Of a stretch of 64,000 nucleotides of DNA, positions 10,861 to 23,545 are shown piece by piece. Positions within the stretch are counted from its first letter, which is position 1, and every line of letters begins with the position of its first letter. The notes beneath the pieces were generated by a model. The model had not been told where the DNA came from, did no database searches, and saw nothing but the letters and a program-made list of their open reading frames with translations. The translations under genes and the position numbers were made by a program. Source of the stretch: Siderastrea radians (lineage: Eukaryota > Cnidaria > Anthozoa > Scleractinia > Rhizangiidae); contig OZ024894.1 of the NCBI GenBank assembly GCA_964017195.1, forward strand, positions 29,103,825 through 29,167,824, written 5' to 3'.

Positions 10861-12040
10861 TTAGTGGCTAGTTGTCGTAAGGAATCAGAGCAGTAAACAT
10901 TAAGTTTGTCATGGCTATTAATAATATATACCTGCGTATGAATTTGTTATATAAGTACTGAGATTAATCAATCACAGGGATGAAAAAATCGTTCTGTTTT
11001 TAGACACAGCCAATCAGCGACTCCACTGATTAAATTTACCATAAATTGTTCGCGGCGTCTGATAGGACGAGCGATGTTTTTTCATCAGTGAAACGTGATT
11101 GCACGGGAATCTATGTCATCCTTGGCGCCAAAACTGGCAAGCAGCCGTTTTTCAAGATGTCAGTGGAGCTGAAAAAAACATGTGTGAGTTCGGTCGACAA
11201 CCTCGTTGGGTAACAAGAAAACAAAGCAACTTTTAGAAAATAAGAGTGCAATAAACCTTGACGAAATTCCAGCAGTGGAGCTGAAAAAAACATGTGTGAG
11301 TTTATCACTTCGGTCAGAACCAATAATGGCAGAATGTAAGCCTTCTTCGCTCCAAAGCTAAAGTTTATTTGTAAGTTTTGAGTGACATCTAAAGAAGAAC
11401 AACTACTCTGCCAGTATCATGGATGAACTCGTATTTGAGAAGACAAGGAAAGTCCTCCTGTCCAAATAGAAAGAGTTAAAGAAAAAAAAAAAGAAAAGAA
11501 AAGGAAATAAGCCAAACGCTTCGGTAGCTTTAACTTGTAATGAATTGGATACGCACTACGAAAAAGGCCTCCTCGTTACATGAAATCATGAAGCACTTTT
11601 AAAATTCACTGCGTTTAATAACAACATGCATTTTGGACTCAGAGGCTGCACATAGCGTAGAGATATGTACTGGTATGGGGTGATGTAAAGTTGAAGCAAA
11701 CAGCTGACGGCGAGGAATTTTTGGAGTTTAATGAAAAACAAGTCAAGACAAGAACCGCTTCAAACTTCCGTGATGTTAGGGTAATGCCGCCTAAAACGTC
11801 TGCTTCAGATGTATTGGAGATGATGAGTAAGCTGGGCTTTAAAAAAAAAGGAAAAAAAAGAAATGTTGAGGCTTTTACGTTTTTCAGTAAATAAAACTCA
11901 TTTCATCGTCTAGACATTTTGAAAAGAAAATGGTGAATTTTTAAAACTTTTGACTGAATAAAACTCGTTACATCGTCTTATCGCTGTTGACATGATTGTT
12001 TGAAAGAAATCTCAGTACTAATAAAATAAACAAATAACTT

Positions 12041-12172
12041 CATGGTTGGTTCACTTGTACGATTTTTATTCAACCGTTACAAAGAATCGTAAACTCACTC
12101 GCTCGCTGTGCTCACCCGTTTGTTTGTGGTTCTCTACAACTTGTGAATAAAAACACGCGCTCACCAACCATG
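12041..12172. repeat. Short imperfect foldback
   Basis: CATGGTTGGT at 12041 pairs with ACCAACCATG ending at 12172. Inner arms (GATTTTTATTCAA against TTGTGAATAAAAA) also pair. No coding potential. Confidence 0.5.
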
Positions 12173-13440
12173 GAGAAATATCTATTTCCAATTTGGAAAC
12201 GGTGACGTATCAACAAGGGACATGAAAAAGCAAATATAGTGGTTTCTCTCTAAATAGCAGAATAATTTAATAATTAAAAAAAGCGGAAGGGAGGGGGGGT
12301 TTGAGCATTTGAGGTACTTCTGTAGCAGTTTTCCTATCTCAGACACATTTCAGACACGCTTTGTACGATGAGTTACAATCGGCTGATGGGTGCCTGCGAT
12401 ATGCTGTCAGTGATAAAATAGTCGAGGACAAGCAATTTTGTAATAAAAGGGTGTGTTTTCTAAAGCAAATTGAACCTTTTTTCGTGTAAAAAAGTAAAAT
12501 GCTAACAAAAGAGTTAGGTGTTGATTTTAGTTATATTCTAGATTTCTGGTGTGCAAAAATACAATCTCCAGGCATTCTAGGTTAATAAGCACTTTTACTT
12601 TGGAAACAGAGCAGAGGGCACCGCATGTTATCTGCTTAAGGTAAATTTCTCTCAAATTACTTAATATTTACTTCAATAAAGTATTTACAAAATATAGTAA
12701 AACGGCAAAAAAAAATGGTAACAAGGCAAAAAAACAAAAAAAAAAAAAAACAAAAAACAAAAAAAAAAAGGACGGTTAGTAAAGGGTGAGTGGTTTCTCC
12801 CGTCTTTACCACAGTTAGGAAATAATTTATTTTGTATGTCCGAGGGTTAAAGGTCGTGCACAAAAATACATATATAAACAAACAATAAAAGATAATCGTA
12901 CTGACTTATTAATTTATTCGTTCGGGCATCTGATGGTGTGTCGTTCTTTGTTTCCACTGGCAGCGCTTGTCAGTTAGCAGCTAACTACCTATATGTGTTC
13001 AACCAAGTAACAACAACATCAACAACTAGGGATCAGAAAGCTACAAAAGCATCTTCGCGGTTCCGGCAGAAACTGAGCGATCCAGTACAGCCAAATTAGC
13101 CAGGGCCATGATAAGCTGATGAGTCCTAACACGGGAAATGAAGCTTTGAGCTCTGAGTGGCTACAACTCCACTGTTGATTTAAGTACGCTAATGGGCATT
13201 GTTGTGGCCAAACGCTGATTCACGTTTTGTAGTTCTTTTGATGTGGTCAATTGTTGTATTTAACAACAAAAACAAGAACAAAAACAACTGCATACCTAGT
13301 GAGAGTTAATTCTTAGAGTGATATCATGCATAGGTTGTTAAAAAAAATATCGCAAGTTTACTTCAATTGTAATACCCCCACTTCCCCTCCCAGAAGGAGG
13401 GACAGGCGATTGGCGATTACGGATAAATATTGATCGGCTC

Positions 13441-13448
13441 CCTCTCTT

Positions 13449-13512
<64 letters not shown>
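13441..13512. repeat. (TC)n microsatellite
   Basis: About 35 CT units in the 3' flank of gene B. The antisense frame of repeated Arg-Glu is an artefact. Confidence 0.95.
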
Positions 13513-13515
<3 letters not shown>

Positions 13516-13628
13516 TTCTCTTTTACGCGCACAACCAGCTGGGAGTCTCTTCGCAGGTTACAAAGCAATTATGCAAGTTTTAAAAATTCAGTTTTCTTGT
13601 GTTACGTAAAGAATGTCCCTTTGCATTT

Positions 13629-13817
13629 CTACAGCTCCTTGCTCTCTGCTGTTTGGTCCTCGTTTTCCTCCGGTAACCTCGACTTCGCGGCATCCGTCTT
13701 GAGATAATCGATGTCAGCGTAAATAGTTGGAAGGCTGGCTCTATTGATTCTGCCAGTATTGACATCTGTGGAGTGGCTTAGGTCTGCATACAAAATGCCG
13801 CAGTAAGGGGGAGGCTT
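13629..13817 (-). CDS. Lectin receptor gene B: last exon, ITIM-type tail
   Basis: Acceptor CTGCCAG above 13817 opens a phase-0 exon, in register with the phase-0 donor at 15407, ending at a TAG stop at 13629. It encodes KPPPYCGILYADLSHS... and later PTIYADIDYLKTD, closing ESKEL. ILYADL fits the ITIM consensus (I/V/L/S)xYxx(L/V/I). The second tyrosine pair (YADIDYL) gives further SH2-type sites. The exon would end an intracellular tail, so coupling to SH2 phosphatases or kinases is inferred. The matching exon of gene A would lie outside the window. Confidence 0.75.
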   Translation of the reverse strand, partial: KPPPYCGILYADLSHSTDVNTGRINRASLPTIYADIDYLKTDAAKSRLPEENEDQTAESKEL

Positions 13818-14208
13818 CTGGCAGATAAAAACAAAAATCGACATTTGAACTGAAAAAAAACCTTATATTTAAATGCACTCGTTAAATGACAAATTGAAAC
13901 GTTAACAGCCGCAGAAATTCCAAACCTTGATTTTTGAGATACCACCAGAATCCGTTGTCTATGAAGTAGTTTTTTTTAATTAAGACAAAGAAGACAGGAT
14001 AATTACATTACAAATACTTTACAATACACTACATATATTGCGTTACTTAGCTTACTTCTATCTTTTACCATGATTTTCTTTTGTTAATTTTGTGCAATAT
14101 TAAACTAACAAACAAAACATTTAAAACTAAATTTAGACGAGAAAAAAAAAAGGCAAAAAAGAGAAAAACGGGAAGAGAGAGGAAAAAACAAAGAACTTGC
14201 ACCTTGTT

Positions 14209-14734
14209 TCAAGACTTGATAGGGTACCATTTCCTCTGGTTAAAAGTGTTGGCCTTGTTTTCTATTTCATTGATGTGCTTCATATATCGTAAAAAGTCGT
14301 TAAGTTGTGGTGGAAATTCTTTATGCTTACATAGCCAAATATAATATTTAGCAAGTAGGCAGCAGAAATTAATTTGAAGTTTGTATTTTGATTTATCTGG
14401 GTTTAAGCCCAACACTGTGCCAAGTTCTAAGAGCGTTTCTTTCTCAACTATTATGCATGACTGTAGCCATAAGGAAAGACTGATCCAGAAGGACTGAATT
14501 TTCGGGAATTCCCAAAGCAGATGTACAGAAGGTACATTTCTCGCTATTAACAAGTCCGATTTTTTTCAGAAAGTTGTTAGTCGATAGTCTTGTGCGTAAA
14601 AATTTAAAATTGAAGGCTATACGTTTTGTGCTCCTTGTACATTGAAAGGATAATTGGTACGCGGTTTTCCAATTGATCGTAATGCATGTTGATGTCCTCG
14701 AGCCACTTTTGTTGGCTTGAAATCGGTAGTTCAC
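14209..14734 (-). pseudogene. LINE ORF2 C-terminal fragment (zf-RVT region), frameshifted
   Basis: Two overlapping minus frames together carry a LINE C-terminal signature: RIAFNFKFLRTRLSTNNFLK, then KCTFC (first half of a zinc-binding CxxC), and in the other frame SFWISLSLWL and a Leu-rich tail. The frame switch near 14540 disables it. It lies in the gene B intron between the two cytoplasmic exons. Confidence 0.65.
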
Positions 14735-15406
14735 TCTTTTTTTATATTAGTTTCTTATATACAGGTCTGCTTGGTTTTGAATTTTCATAAAAGTTTGATA
14801 AGAAACCTTCATACTTTAGTGGAGGCCTACTATGCAAGTCGGTATAATACTGGCTCTCTGAAACGGCACAAACAAAGTTACTATATTTTTCTTACGTCAT
14901 CTTACAAACAATTTTATGCGGTATCACACAGATATAGCCTGGAAAAACGTACGATAATAACGATTCCATGGCATTCACTAACGGTCGATCATGATGAAAG
15001 ACTCACTTCTCCCCAGTGGACTTTGCAAAGAAAAGATAACCAAAAGCAAACTCAAGGATACACTTTCAATACGGTCCTCTACGAATCAGTTAAGAGCTAT
15101 AGCACAAAGTTCGTGGAAACCTTATTGTGAGAAATAAGACGTTTAGCAACACCCGTAGCAAAAACTATTATTTGGACTTTCAAATTAATCATGACAATAA
15201 ATTTTTCCTTATTCTCATTTATCCACCTTAAAACAAAATAAAAGCAAAGCAAATTGAAATTGGCTGAGCTGGGAACTGAAAACACCTCCGAAGAATTCTA
15301 CCCTGTACAGCGTGCTCCCGGCACAAATTTGTTGTGTTGTGTCACAACGTTTAGTTTGTGGATACAGCATTACTAGAAATAAGACGCTTACTAAAATAAA
15401 TGTTAC

Positions 15407-16062
15407 CTGAGGAGGTGTTTGTTTCTTGTTTGTCTTGTTAACAACTGCATACAGGTAATCCTTATTCTCTTCACCGCTGTCAGGGTTCTGTCCAGCTGCG
15501 GCTTCGTTGTTGGTCATTTCTTTCCCATGACCAAAAGACGACACATCCGGAAGCTTCACAGAGTTTCCATCCTTAGAAAAGAGACACGGAGTGGATGTAG
15601 CTTCCAAACCCTCTCCTTGCACTGCCGAGCCTTTGCTAACACTATCTTTACCTTGTCCGGGTTTAATATGAACAACAGCGTAAACACAGTCTTTTGTTTT
15701 CTCCTTTTTCTTGAATTCATCCTCACAATCTTCCTGCTCCTCCGCAGCTATTGTTGTTACTGGGTGTTCTGTTGGAATGAGATACCCTTCATCTGACAGC
15801 ATTTGCATTGCTATTCCTTGTTCTTCTGTTGATGAATCTCTTTGACGTCGCCTAGATTTTCGGTTGCTCTTTTCAACAACGGCGTAGGTGTGCTCTTGGC
15901 TTTCTTCATTAACCGTTTCATACGTGTCCATACTCTCCTCTGGTTGCAACATGCTGAGATGCACTGTCGGTCTGATGGAGGTCTCCAGATGGTTCTCATG
16001 GTTAGCTGTCTGTTGGCTTAAGCTTGAGGCGTTTTTGGTAGGACAACAGAAGAGGCTGTTGA
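15407..16062 (-). CDS. Lectin receptor gene B: main cytoplasmic-tail exon, ITAM-like
   Basis: A 656-nt exon. The acceptor after GCATGAAG at 16062 restores the frame from the transmembrane exon (phase 1), and the donor CCTCAG|GTAACA at 15407 leaves phase 0. It encodes about 218 residues, acidic and Lys-rich, with tyrosine motifs in order: YETV, YAVV (8 residues after YETV, an ITAM-like spacing with Val in place of Leu/Ile), YLIPTEHPV, YAVVHIKPGQG, and YLYAVVNK. The repeated YAVV core suggests a multi-site SH2 docking tail. The paralogous exon in gene A starts at 371. The acceptor was chosen by phase; its polypyrimidine tract is modest. Confidence 0.75.
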
Positions 16063-17220
16063 CTTCATGCCATCACCATTGAGAACGTAAAGGTAACAAA
16101 AGAAGCAAACAAAGAACGCATTTAAAAATAAGCGTGTCATGATATCCAGCTAATGAGGGTGACATGCTACAGGTATATCGTTTTATGTTATAATATCTCG
16201 AATGATCGTCCAGGTGAGAGCAGTCCTGGAAAAAAGGGATTGTTGGGTTATTGACCGAATGTTCTAAAACCCTGAGTTGAGGTCACCTAGTAGAGTCAAG
16301 AGAATGGTGAGTCTGATAGAACTAACTTTATGGGTATTTTCAGTAAATTAATATGTTCGTCGTTCTAGTTGAGTCTGTAATCGTGTGACTGTGTTTCTAT
16401 ACTTGATGTCGTCGACAATTCGTTTGCTTCGTAAACGTAGCCACTGGGGTCAGTTCCTTGATGCTGATCATAAAGTAGAAAAGCGGCTATATTTAGAATG
16501 AGTCGTTAGGAGTGATCAGTATCAAGATATAAAGTTTGTAGGGCACTCATCAAAAGATGACATAACCATGACAACCATTTCGTTTGCCAAAATTTACCCT
16601 TGCAGTTATGTGGCCTGGTAGCCGATCTATTGATGTCGTGTACATTAAAAACTCCCTCGTGTTTGTCGCTAGGATCGTCGTTGTCCTCAATATTGGTTAG
16701 TACAAGCAGTCAAATTCCTCATTCTTGTATGTTGCGTCTAGTAGAGTAAATTAGTTCTAATTATCAAGGCGTAAAGAAACTATTATGGGTATTCCTTCTT
16801 TTTCAAAACAAATTGACTCTATTAGTAAACGCATTGACTAATTAATGAATAATAGTGTCGAGAAAAAGGCCTTGAGCAGGAACAATACGAATCAAAATTT
16901 TTGTTGGAAGTGCAAAAACTTGCTTCTCTTAGATTCCTTGCAAATTATAATAGCACGACAAGCCTAACTTTCTGGGGATAAAAATATTGAACTTGAATAA
17001 AATTTAAAAAAAGGCAGTACTGAGCAATAAACTTGCGAGAACAGTTTTCCCTGGCTCCATTATGCAGCATCGCCTATCTTTTGTACTTCTCAACCGACAA
17101 TGTTTGTCAATTATGTGCATAGATAAACAAATTCCTCAAATGTTGTGCGGGTTTCTAACAAACAAACCAACATAGACAAGAAGCCACAAACAACATGGGC
17201 AACAGCGAGCTGAGCAGATG

Positions 17221-18580
17221 AACCGGCATCCTCGGAGACCCAGGGGCAGCTAGTCGGGACGACGGGATTTTCATGGGCGAAAGTTTACAACAAGAGCGGG
17301 AGAGCCCCTGGGCACTTACTCTTACCGATCCAGTTCCAGAAGCGTTTGAATTGTCTCCTTATGATTGGCCAGAAAAATATTTTTCTGGCCAATCAGCAAA
17401 GAGGAACAGCCGGGCGACTCTCGTGTCTTCTTACACGAGGTTGTTTTCCTCGTCGATTGCCGTAGTAGCGTGGCCCGTTCAACGGGAACATTTTCGAGGA
17501 GAGCTTCAGAAAAAAAAAAAAATTGACGAAGTCGAGGAAATCGCAAACTATAACGTGGCCGCAAGACAACAAACACTCACAGGGAATTTCTCACAGCGGA
17601 CTTATCGAAGGTATCGCAAATTTTTAGAGCTAGCGACTTCCCCTTTCTCCAATGTAACTTATTATTTCTCTTTCTTCGTTAATCTTCGTCTGAAACTGTC
17701 CTTCTCTGATGCACGGGCCACGCAACTATGTTGATCGAGCGTGTCATGTCACCTACTAGAGAGAACTAATTTTCTCTAGTACGTGACATGACGTCGCATC
17801 GGCCGTTACGCAGAAAATCGCCCAGATCGGCCTCCAGAAGCTCGGAAAAGCAATAAAAACACAGCAAACACACAGCAGTTAATGTTTTTCAAACTGTATT
17901 TCCATTTTAACGCATTTTCAGCGGAAAACCGCCGATTATTTTCGATCCAATTTCAGCTCCATACAAACACTCATATTACGCTTTGGTTAACTGTGGTTCC
18001 CACGCTCGATCGACATAGTTGCGTGGCCCGTGCATCGGAGATTCACGTGGAAAGTTTCAGACGTAGTTCAACGAACAAGGGGAAATAATTAGTAACATCG
18101 TTTACTCGAGTAGCTATTAGCCTCATGCAACACTTGAGAAAGGGGAAGTCGTTAGCTCTAAAAATTTACGATACCTTCGATAAGTCCTTCGTGAAAAATC
18201 CCGGTGAGTGTTTGTGTTCTTGCGGCCACGTTATAGTTTGCGATTTCTTCGACTTCGCTTATTTATTTAGTATTAATTAATTTTTTTTTCTGAAGCTCTC
18301 CTCAAAAATGTTCCCGTTGAACGGGCCACGCTACTACGGCGATCGATGAGGAAAACAACCTCGTGTAAGAAGACATGAGAGTCGCCCGGCTGTTCCTCTT
18401 CGCTGATTGGCCAGAAAAATATTTTTATGGCCAATCACAAGGAGAGAATTCAAACGCTTCTGGAACTGGATCGGTAAGAGTAAGTGCCCAGGGCTCTCCC
18501 GCTCTTGTTGTAGACTTTCGCCCATGAAAATCCCGTCGTCCCAACTAGCTGCCCCTGGGTCTCCGAGGATGATGAACCGG
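17221..18580. mobile_element. Large foldback element with ~500-bp arms
   Basis: The left arm (17221-17740), read in reverse complement, matches the right arm (18065-18580) nearly throughout. Examples are the outer GATCC/CTCGGAGACCCAGGGGC blocks, AACAAGAGCGGGAGAGCCC and its complement, and GGCCAGAAAAATATTTTT in both. Frames inside are mirror-image shadows. It lies in the intron between the transmembrane and cytoplasmic exons of gene B. Confidence 0.8.
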
Positions 18581-18608
18581 TGACGAACGCACAAGTTCAG
18601 TTTTTATG

Positions 18609-19804
18609 TTAAAGGTCCACCTTCACCCAAAAGGCCTTGCGCACCGCGCTTGCCGTTTTATGAATTTCGTGTAACACGAAATTGTTTCTGAGCGGGGTTT
18701 CTTCCAAAATCCATTTCCGCTGGAGCCATCTTGTCGAAAATCGTCCAAAAGCATGCAGGAATTTATTCTTCAATTATCAGGCTATTGTCTCCTGGAATTA
18801 TTTTGTGCCAAACGGCCAAACGTATTTTTTTCGCTCTTACTTCGTCCAATATGTTTCCTGCCAAATGATACCTCACGGTTGAAGATACTGCACGGTTATG
18901 CCGAAGGAAAATATTGTCAGTATTCGTCTCAGAGGAGCTTGTGTTATGAAGCAAAGAAACAGATATTTTATGAATCTCTTGTAGTGATGTTGTTTAAATT
19001 CCTGATTGTATTGGATGCGGGACCTTGACAAGTAAGTTTGATTCGTTTGATTTGATTTTATTCGCGCGATGTAAACTGACAGAGCGGCTCGCGAGTGTGT
19101 AATAAATGAATGGTTTTGCAGGACTGTTTTCTTGTTCTTCCGCTGTATCTATCGTCGTACGATTAAATTAAAATAATTAGTTTCTCAGTTAACCATAGGT
19201 TCAGGGAGATTTGATCGATTAGTACACACGTACGGCTGGCTTTCAAAGGTTAAAATATTAATGCGGGAGTCACCGGACAAGTGCTATTTTGCGAGCGATA
19301 ATCAGTGAGTTGCTATTTAGTCGTATACGCTGTTTATTTCCCTTCAGACCAACCTCTATAATGACTAGGAGGGGCCTTTAAAATCACTGTTACCTTACAA
19401 GACAATGAGAATGCAATTTGCAGACTAAAACAATCGAATGTCCTAGTAATTGTTTGGGTCTTCTGCCGAGATCGCTTGCTTGCGCTTAGAAATACGAACA
19501 TAACAAACTGATTTCTAGCTTTCTATGTCATTGAAACTTTCACATGGTGAACATCAGATAATTCCAACTTTTTGGGGGAGTAAATGCTTTAAATAAAAGC
19601 CTAACGATTTGTAAATTGAGGCCGTAGATTGGGGCAACTTCGCAAAGTAAATCGATGCGACATGGCTCCTCCGATTTGTTTGAATTTACGTGACAATTTT
19701 CTCGCTCGCAGGAATATTCTGGCAACCAATCAGATTGCGAGGAAAACAATAGAACCATTTGAAAACAATAACAAACGGTCGCATGGGTGAAGGTGGGCCT
19801 TTAA
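18609..19804. mobile_element. Non-autonomous DNA element with TTAAAGG(T)CCACCTTCACCC ends
   Basis: TTAAAGGTCCACCTTCACCC at 18609 is mirrored by GGGTGAAGGTGGGCCTTTAA ending at 19804. About 1.2 kb, no transposase frame. It begins about 30 bp after the foldback ends, so this intron is a stack of insertions. Confidence 0.7.
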
Positions 19805-19865
19805 GGTCAAGGTAAACGTTTCTATCAGCATTTATCATAAAGCAAAGTATTGAAGTATCAGCTAC

Positions 19866-20033
19866 CTTTTATTTTCCGGCTTCGATGACGACGAACAAAA
19901 AAGACCCAAAATGTTGTCAAAATTACCAATATGATGACAGCCAATAATAGTAAGATGACTAAAATCAAATATGAGTTACTTTTAGTAGGTTTCTCTGCGG
20001 GAGAGTCATGAAGGATGTTCTCAGGTTGTGTTG
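19866..20033 (-). CDS. Lectin receptor gene B: transmembrane exon
   Basis: A 168-nt phase 1-1 exon with acceptor CTTTCAG above 20033 and donor GTAGCT below 19866. It encodes a linker (TQPENILHDSPAEKPTK), a hydrophobic helix (YLILVILLLLAVIILVILTT), and then a basic anchor (RRHRSRKIK). The length and phases equal those of the gene A exon at 782-949. Confidence 0.8.
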
Positions 20034-20483
20034 CTGAAAGTAGATAACAAATAAGGATTGAGAAAGGCGATTTGCACGTGAATACTGAACCAGGCAAATT
20101 GCTGGTTCAGAGAAAGAATGCAAATTATAATTACTATCCGTCTAAGGGCCCAAACCAGCTGTGCATCTGACAATTATCGATGACAATTATCGACGTCTTG
20201 GCAATTCACAAGATTACTTAATAACAGTTTAACAGGCAAATTCTAGATACTCTCAGCATTCTGCTCTAGAAAAAACACTCGGCTATTCGTTTGACTTGAA
20301 ATGTGCTCATTAAGTGGGAGGGGTGGAGTAAGAAGAATTAAGGTGTTAAACAATAGAAGAAGGCCGGTGAGGAATAACAACAACTGATTGTAAAGCCTCA
20401 TTTTAGGGGAGGAAAGCTTGAATAATGTACGTTAATGGTAGGGTTAAGTTCATTTCTCCAGACCTTGAAAATACATGACTCAC

Positions 20484-20633
20484 CTCTTATTTCGACAGTA
20501 GTTAAAAGTTCTTTACTCGGTTGGTTTTGCGTAGGTAATGTTGAATGCATTTTTGAAGTCCCAGGAAACGTTGGGACAGTGGTAGGCCTGTGCTCTTTCC
20601 CATCTGGTGTTTTTTGAAATGTCGCTGGCCTAA
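20484..20633 (-). CDS. Lectin receptor gene B: stalk exon 2
   Basis: A 150-nt phase 1-1 exon with acceptor TTCACAG and donor GTGAGT. It encodes a Thr/Pro/Ser-rich segment (VRPATFQKTPDGKEHRPTT and on) matching the gene A exon at 1568-1696 in its start and position before the transmembrane exon. Confidence 0.7.
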
Positions 20634-20970
20634 CTGTGAATTCTGATGAGAGTAGAGATATAAATAATCATAGTGAGGATATTAATTGTAAGCTATAAAT
20701 CTCTTTTAGGGGTACACTTTCCATAACTTACAGTAAGCTTAGATTCTGGTGATATTGTCGTTAGAGATTCACTAGTCAGATCGCTTTTGATAGGATAACG
20801 TTTGATTCATTACTTATTTAAAGATTTAGATAAACCGAGATTCGTCAGGTACTTGACATGTTGTTGACTTACCTTTTGTTACCGGAAAAAAGGAAATTGA
20901 AATTTCCAGGGTCATTTTCTAAACAGAAGACGGGCTTACCACTTTTAACATAGGTATTTTGTCGACATAC

Positions 20971-21108
20971 CTTTGCTATACTGCCTTTTGATTGATGATG
21001 TGGAATGAATTACTGACTTCACTGACGTTGCTTGGACTGTGGTGGGGTTTGTGCTTTGCAGTTTACCGCTAGCCTTTGCTGGTGGTGTGACAGGCTTTGC
21101 TGTAGATT
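20971..21108 (-). CDS. Lectin receptor gene B: stalk exon 1
   Basis: A 138-nt phase 1-1 exon with acceptor ATTTTTAG and donor GTATGT. It encodes ESTAKPVTPPAKASGKLQST and a Ser/Thr/Val-rich continuation, matching the stalk exon of gene A at 3000-3119 in composition and place. Confidence 0.7.
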
Positions 21109-21302
21109 CTAAAAATATCAGAGAACGGATATAATTGTGCTTCGTTGACCTTTTCCTCATAGTTTATGCTTTGCTTTGAAGGTCTTGGAAAAAGAAAACC
21201 TACAATAAATCCGGTGTAATCTAGTTACCTTGGTCAGAGGTATTGGCCAACAGAGCAGTTTGCAACTACCTAAGACGATGGCTTTCAAAAAAAAAACTAA
21301 AA

Positions 21303-21304
21303 TA

Positions 21305-21364
<60 letters not shown>
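21303..21364. repeat. (AAT)n microsatellite
   Basis: About 20 AAT units. The antisense poly-Leu frame here is an artefact. Confidence 0.95.
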
Positions 21365-21366
<2 letters not shown>

Positions 21367-21840
21367 AGCATAATAGGAATACCCAGCACTACATATTTTG
21401 CCCCTTGGCATTGTAGCGTTATCTTACCTTTTCTTTATTTTTCTTGGAGGGCTTCGAAGCGAAACTTGTGTAAATTAAACCTATTTAGCCTGGGGTGGGA
21501 GGGGCGGGGGGGAGCGACATTGTGCCTGCGCTGGCTTTAACGAATTATAACTTTTAAACGGCTAGACGAATAATCACCAAATCTCGTGACTTTTCCTAAA
21601 ATTTATCAGACAAAATTTTGCTCTGTCAATGATAAGTTTACGATGATTGACGTCTCCATACAAACCGTCTACTCAGGAGTGTATTTTTCTGTCTTTTTTC
21701 AGCCCTTTTTTAAGTTTTTACCCCTTTGTTTTTAAGAAGAAGATAATCCTTTGCTTTTGTGTGCTTGTTTCGATTATGTATGTTTCTTAGAACAAATTCA
21801 TATATTTTTCGAAATGTATAATATTGTTCCTGAGACATAC

Positions 21841-22260
21841 CTTTCTCATCGTTACATTTAACAGCCCTTTCGCAGATGTATCCTACGCGTTCTTTTCTCC
21901 TGTCACACCTCAGATCATCATACCATAAATGTTTTTCCGTATTCAAGTACATTTCAGAACAGTTTCCATTACCACTGGGTTCTCTTGTTGCCCATTGGAG
22001 GTACCCCTTTGATGTACTCTCTTTTCTGTAGTTGCTTATCCATCTCCACTCTCCAGATTGTTTTTGTAAACCAATGAAATATTCAGTAGTTTGCATGGTT
22101 CGAATAATTTTCTCCAGAAAGTGCAACTCTTCGATACTTTCAATAAAAACAAGATGTATTCCAGTTCCCTTGCAAAGGCGTCTGCTTTCCTCCCAACTAA
22201 CGGCCTTAGATGGTGCCATATGAAATGAGTACTCGGAACAATTGAAAGCAATCTTTTGAC
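21841..22260 (-). CDS. Lectin receptor gene B: C-type lectin-like domain exon
   Basis: A 420-nt phase 1-1 exon with acceptor CTCTTGAG above 22260 and donor GTATGT below 21841. The domain shows AFNCSEYSFH, WEESRRLCKGTGIHLVFIES, EYFIGLQ, WRWISN, WATREPSGNGNC, DDLRCD and YICERAVKC. EPSGNG sits where EPN would be and no WND follows, as in gene A, so the sugar-binding site is altered. Several aligned cysteines and the WRWIS core are shared with the gene A domain at 3556-3996. Confidence 0.85.
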
Positions 22261-23545
22261 CTCAAGAGAAATATAACATATACAAAGAATATGTTTATAC
22301 TCGATTATGATACTAAAATGCCTATCTTTGTTAAAGCAGTTCGCTGCCAAGTTTCTGTGACCATCCGATGAACCAAAACTCTGATATTTTTTGCGTAGCA
22401 TTTAGTTATTTTCCGATAACAAATTGTTCTGAAAAGAGACCAGTAACTTCTGCTTTTTTTGACATTTATTTTCTTTTGGTGGGAGGGTGGGGTGGGGGGG
22501 ACTGCCATACTTTTTCTCTCACGAGACTTGAAAGAAGGCATTGTTCTATTTAGGGACAGGTCATTATTCATTGTGAGGAAGGGCTATTGAAGCTTGGGGG
22601 AACAGACTCGATTTCTCGAGCGCTGCTTTCGGGAGGGCCATTATGTTTTGGCTTGCATTTTTTGTCCTGGATGGATGTTCTTTTTATTTGTTCGCAGACG
22701 CCATCTTGGCGTGCTTGAAGAAACCAAGATGGCGGCTGTATGCGATCACCTTATCTCTGGCGTCCGGCCGGTGATCTCAAACTGTTTAGGAACACGGAAA
22801 GTAGTATTGAAATTATAATAGTCATTTTTGGCAGAATCATCGGAATCAACATCACTGTCATCATCGTCATCGTCGTCAATAGGGTGATCTACTCATCTGT
22901 CTTCGTTTCCTTGTTTTCATCCTCTCCTTCTCTGAATACACTACTCCACTACTTCTGCCCTTGCCAAGCAAACTGCACAGGTACTCCTTGGCAACACTAG
23001 TGAGTGCTGGATGATTTCTTTCAAGTAAGGATAAGTTCAATGTCCTCTCTATACCCTACCTGAATCGCGAATAATTTCATCTTTATGGTGTTTTTTTTTT
23101 CTTTTTCACAGATGGGGCCTTTTCCCAATCAGGAGCGATTTCTCTAACACTTCTGTTCTCCGCAGAGTGCGCAAGATTGTAATTGGCCAATTTTGTATAC
23201 GGAGGGGCAACTAAAAAAATAAAGTTCCCTACCCTGGAGCTTTACCTGGCCAAACACGGTATCCGTACCAAACAAGCATGCCCAAATATTACAAGACTGA
23301 CATCTCTGCAGCAGACATCGATAGGCACTAGTAGAAGAAATGAATGCTTATGACGAAAGAGACAAAAGAGATTAAACAGACGACTGAGTAGAAAGATGCC
23401 GGAGACGAAGATGGTGTGTTGGAAGAGTTTGCTGATTGCAGCGAGGAAGAGGACAAGGAATCAGACGATGCAGATTGTAGATACCCATTTATCGATGAAG
23501 AAGAAACAGCTCTGACAAAGATGACGACTGCGATGATAAACCTCT

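Noticed and set aside
13338..13568. Open frame with long Arg-Glu repeat
   Set aside because: Translation of the (TC)n microsatellite on the other strand.
21157..21411. Open frame with poly-Leu, resembling a signal or membrane segment
   Set aside because: Translation of the (AAT)n run.
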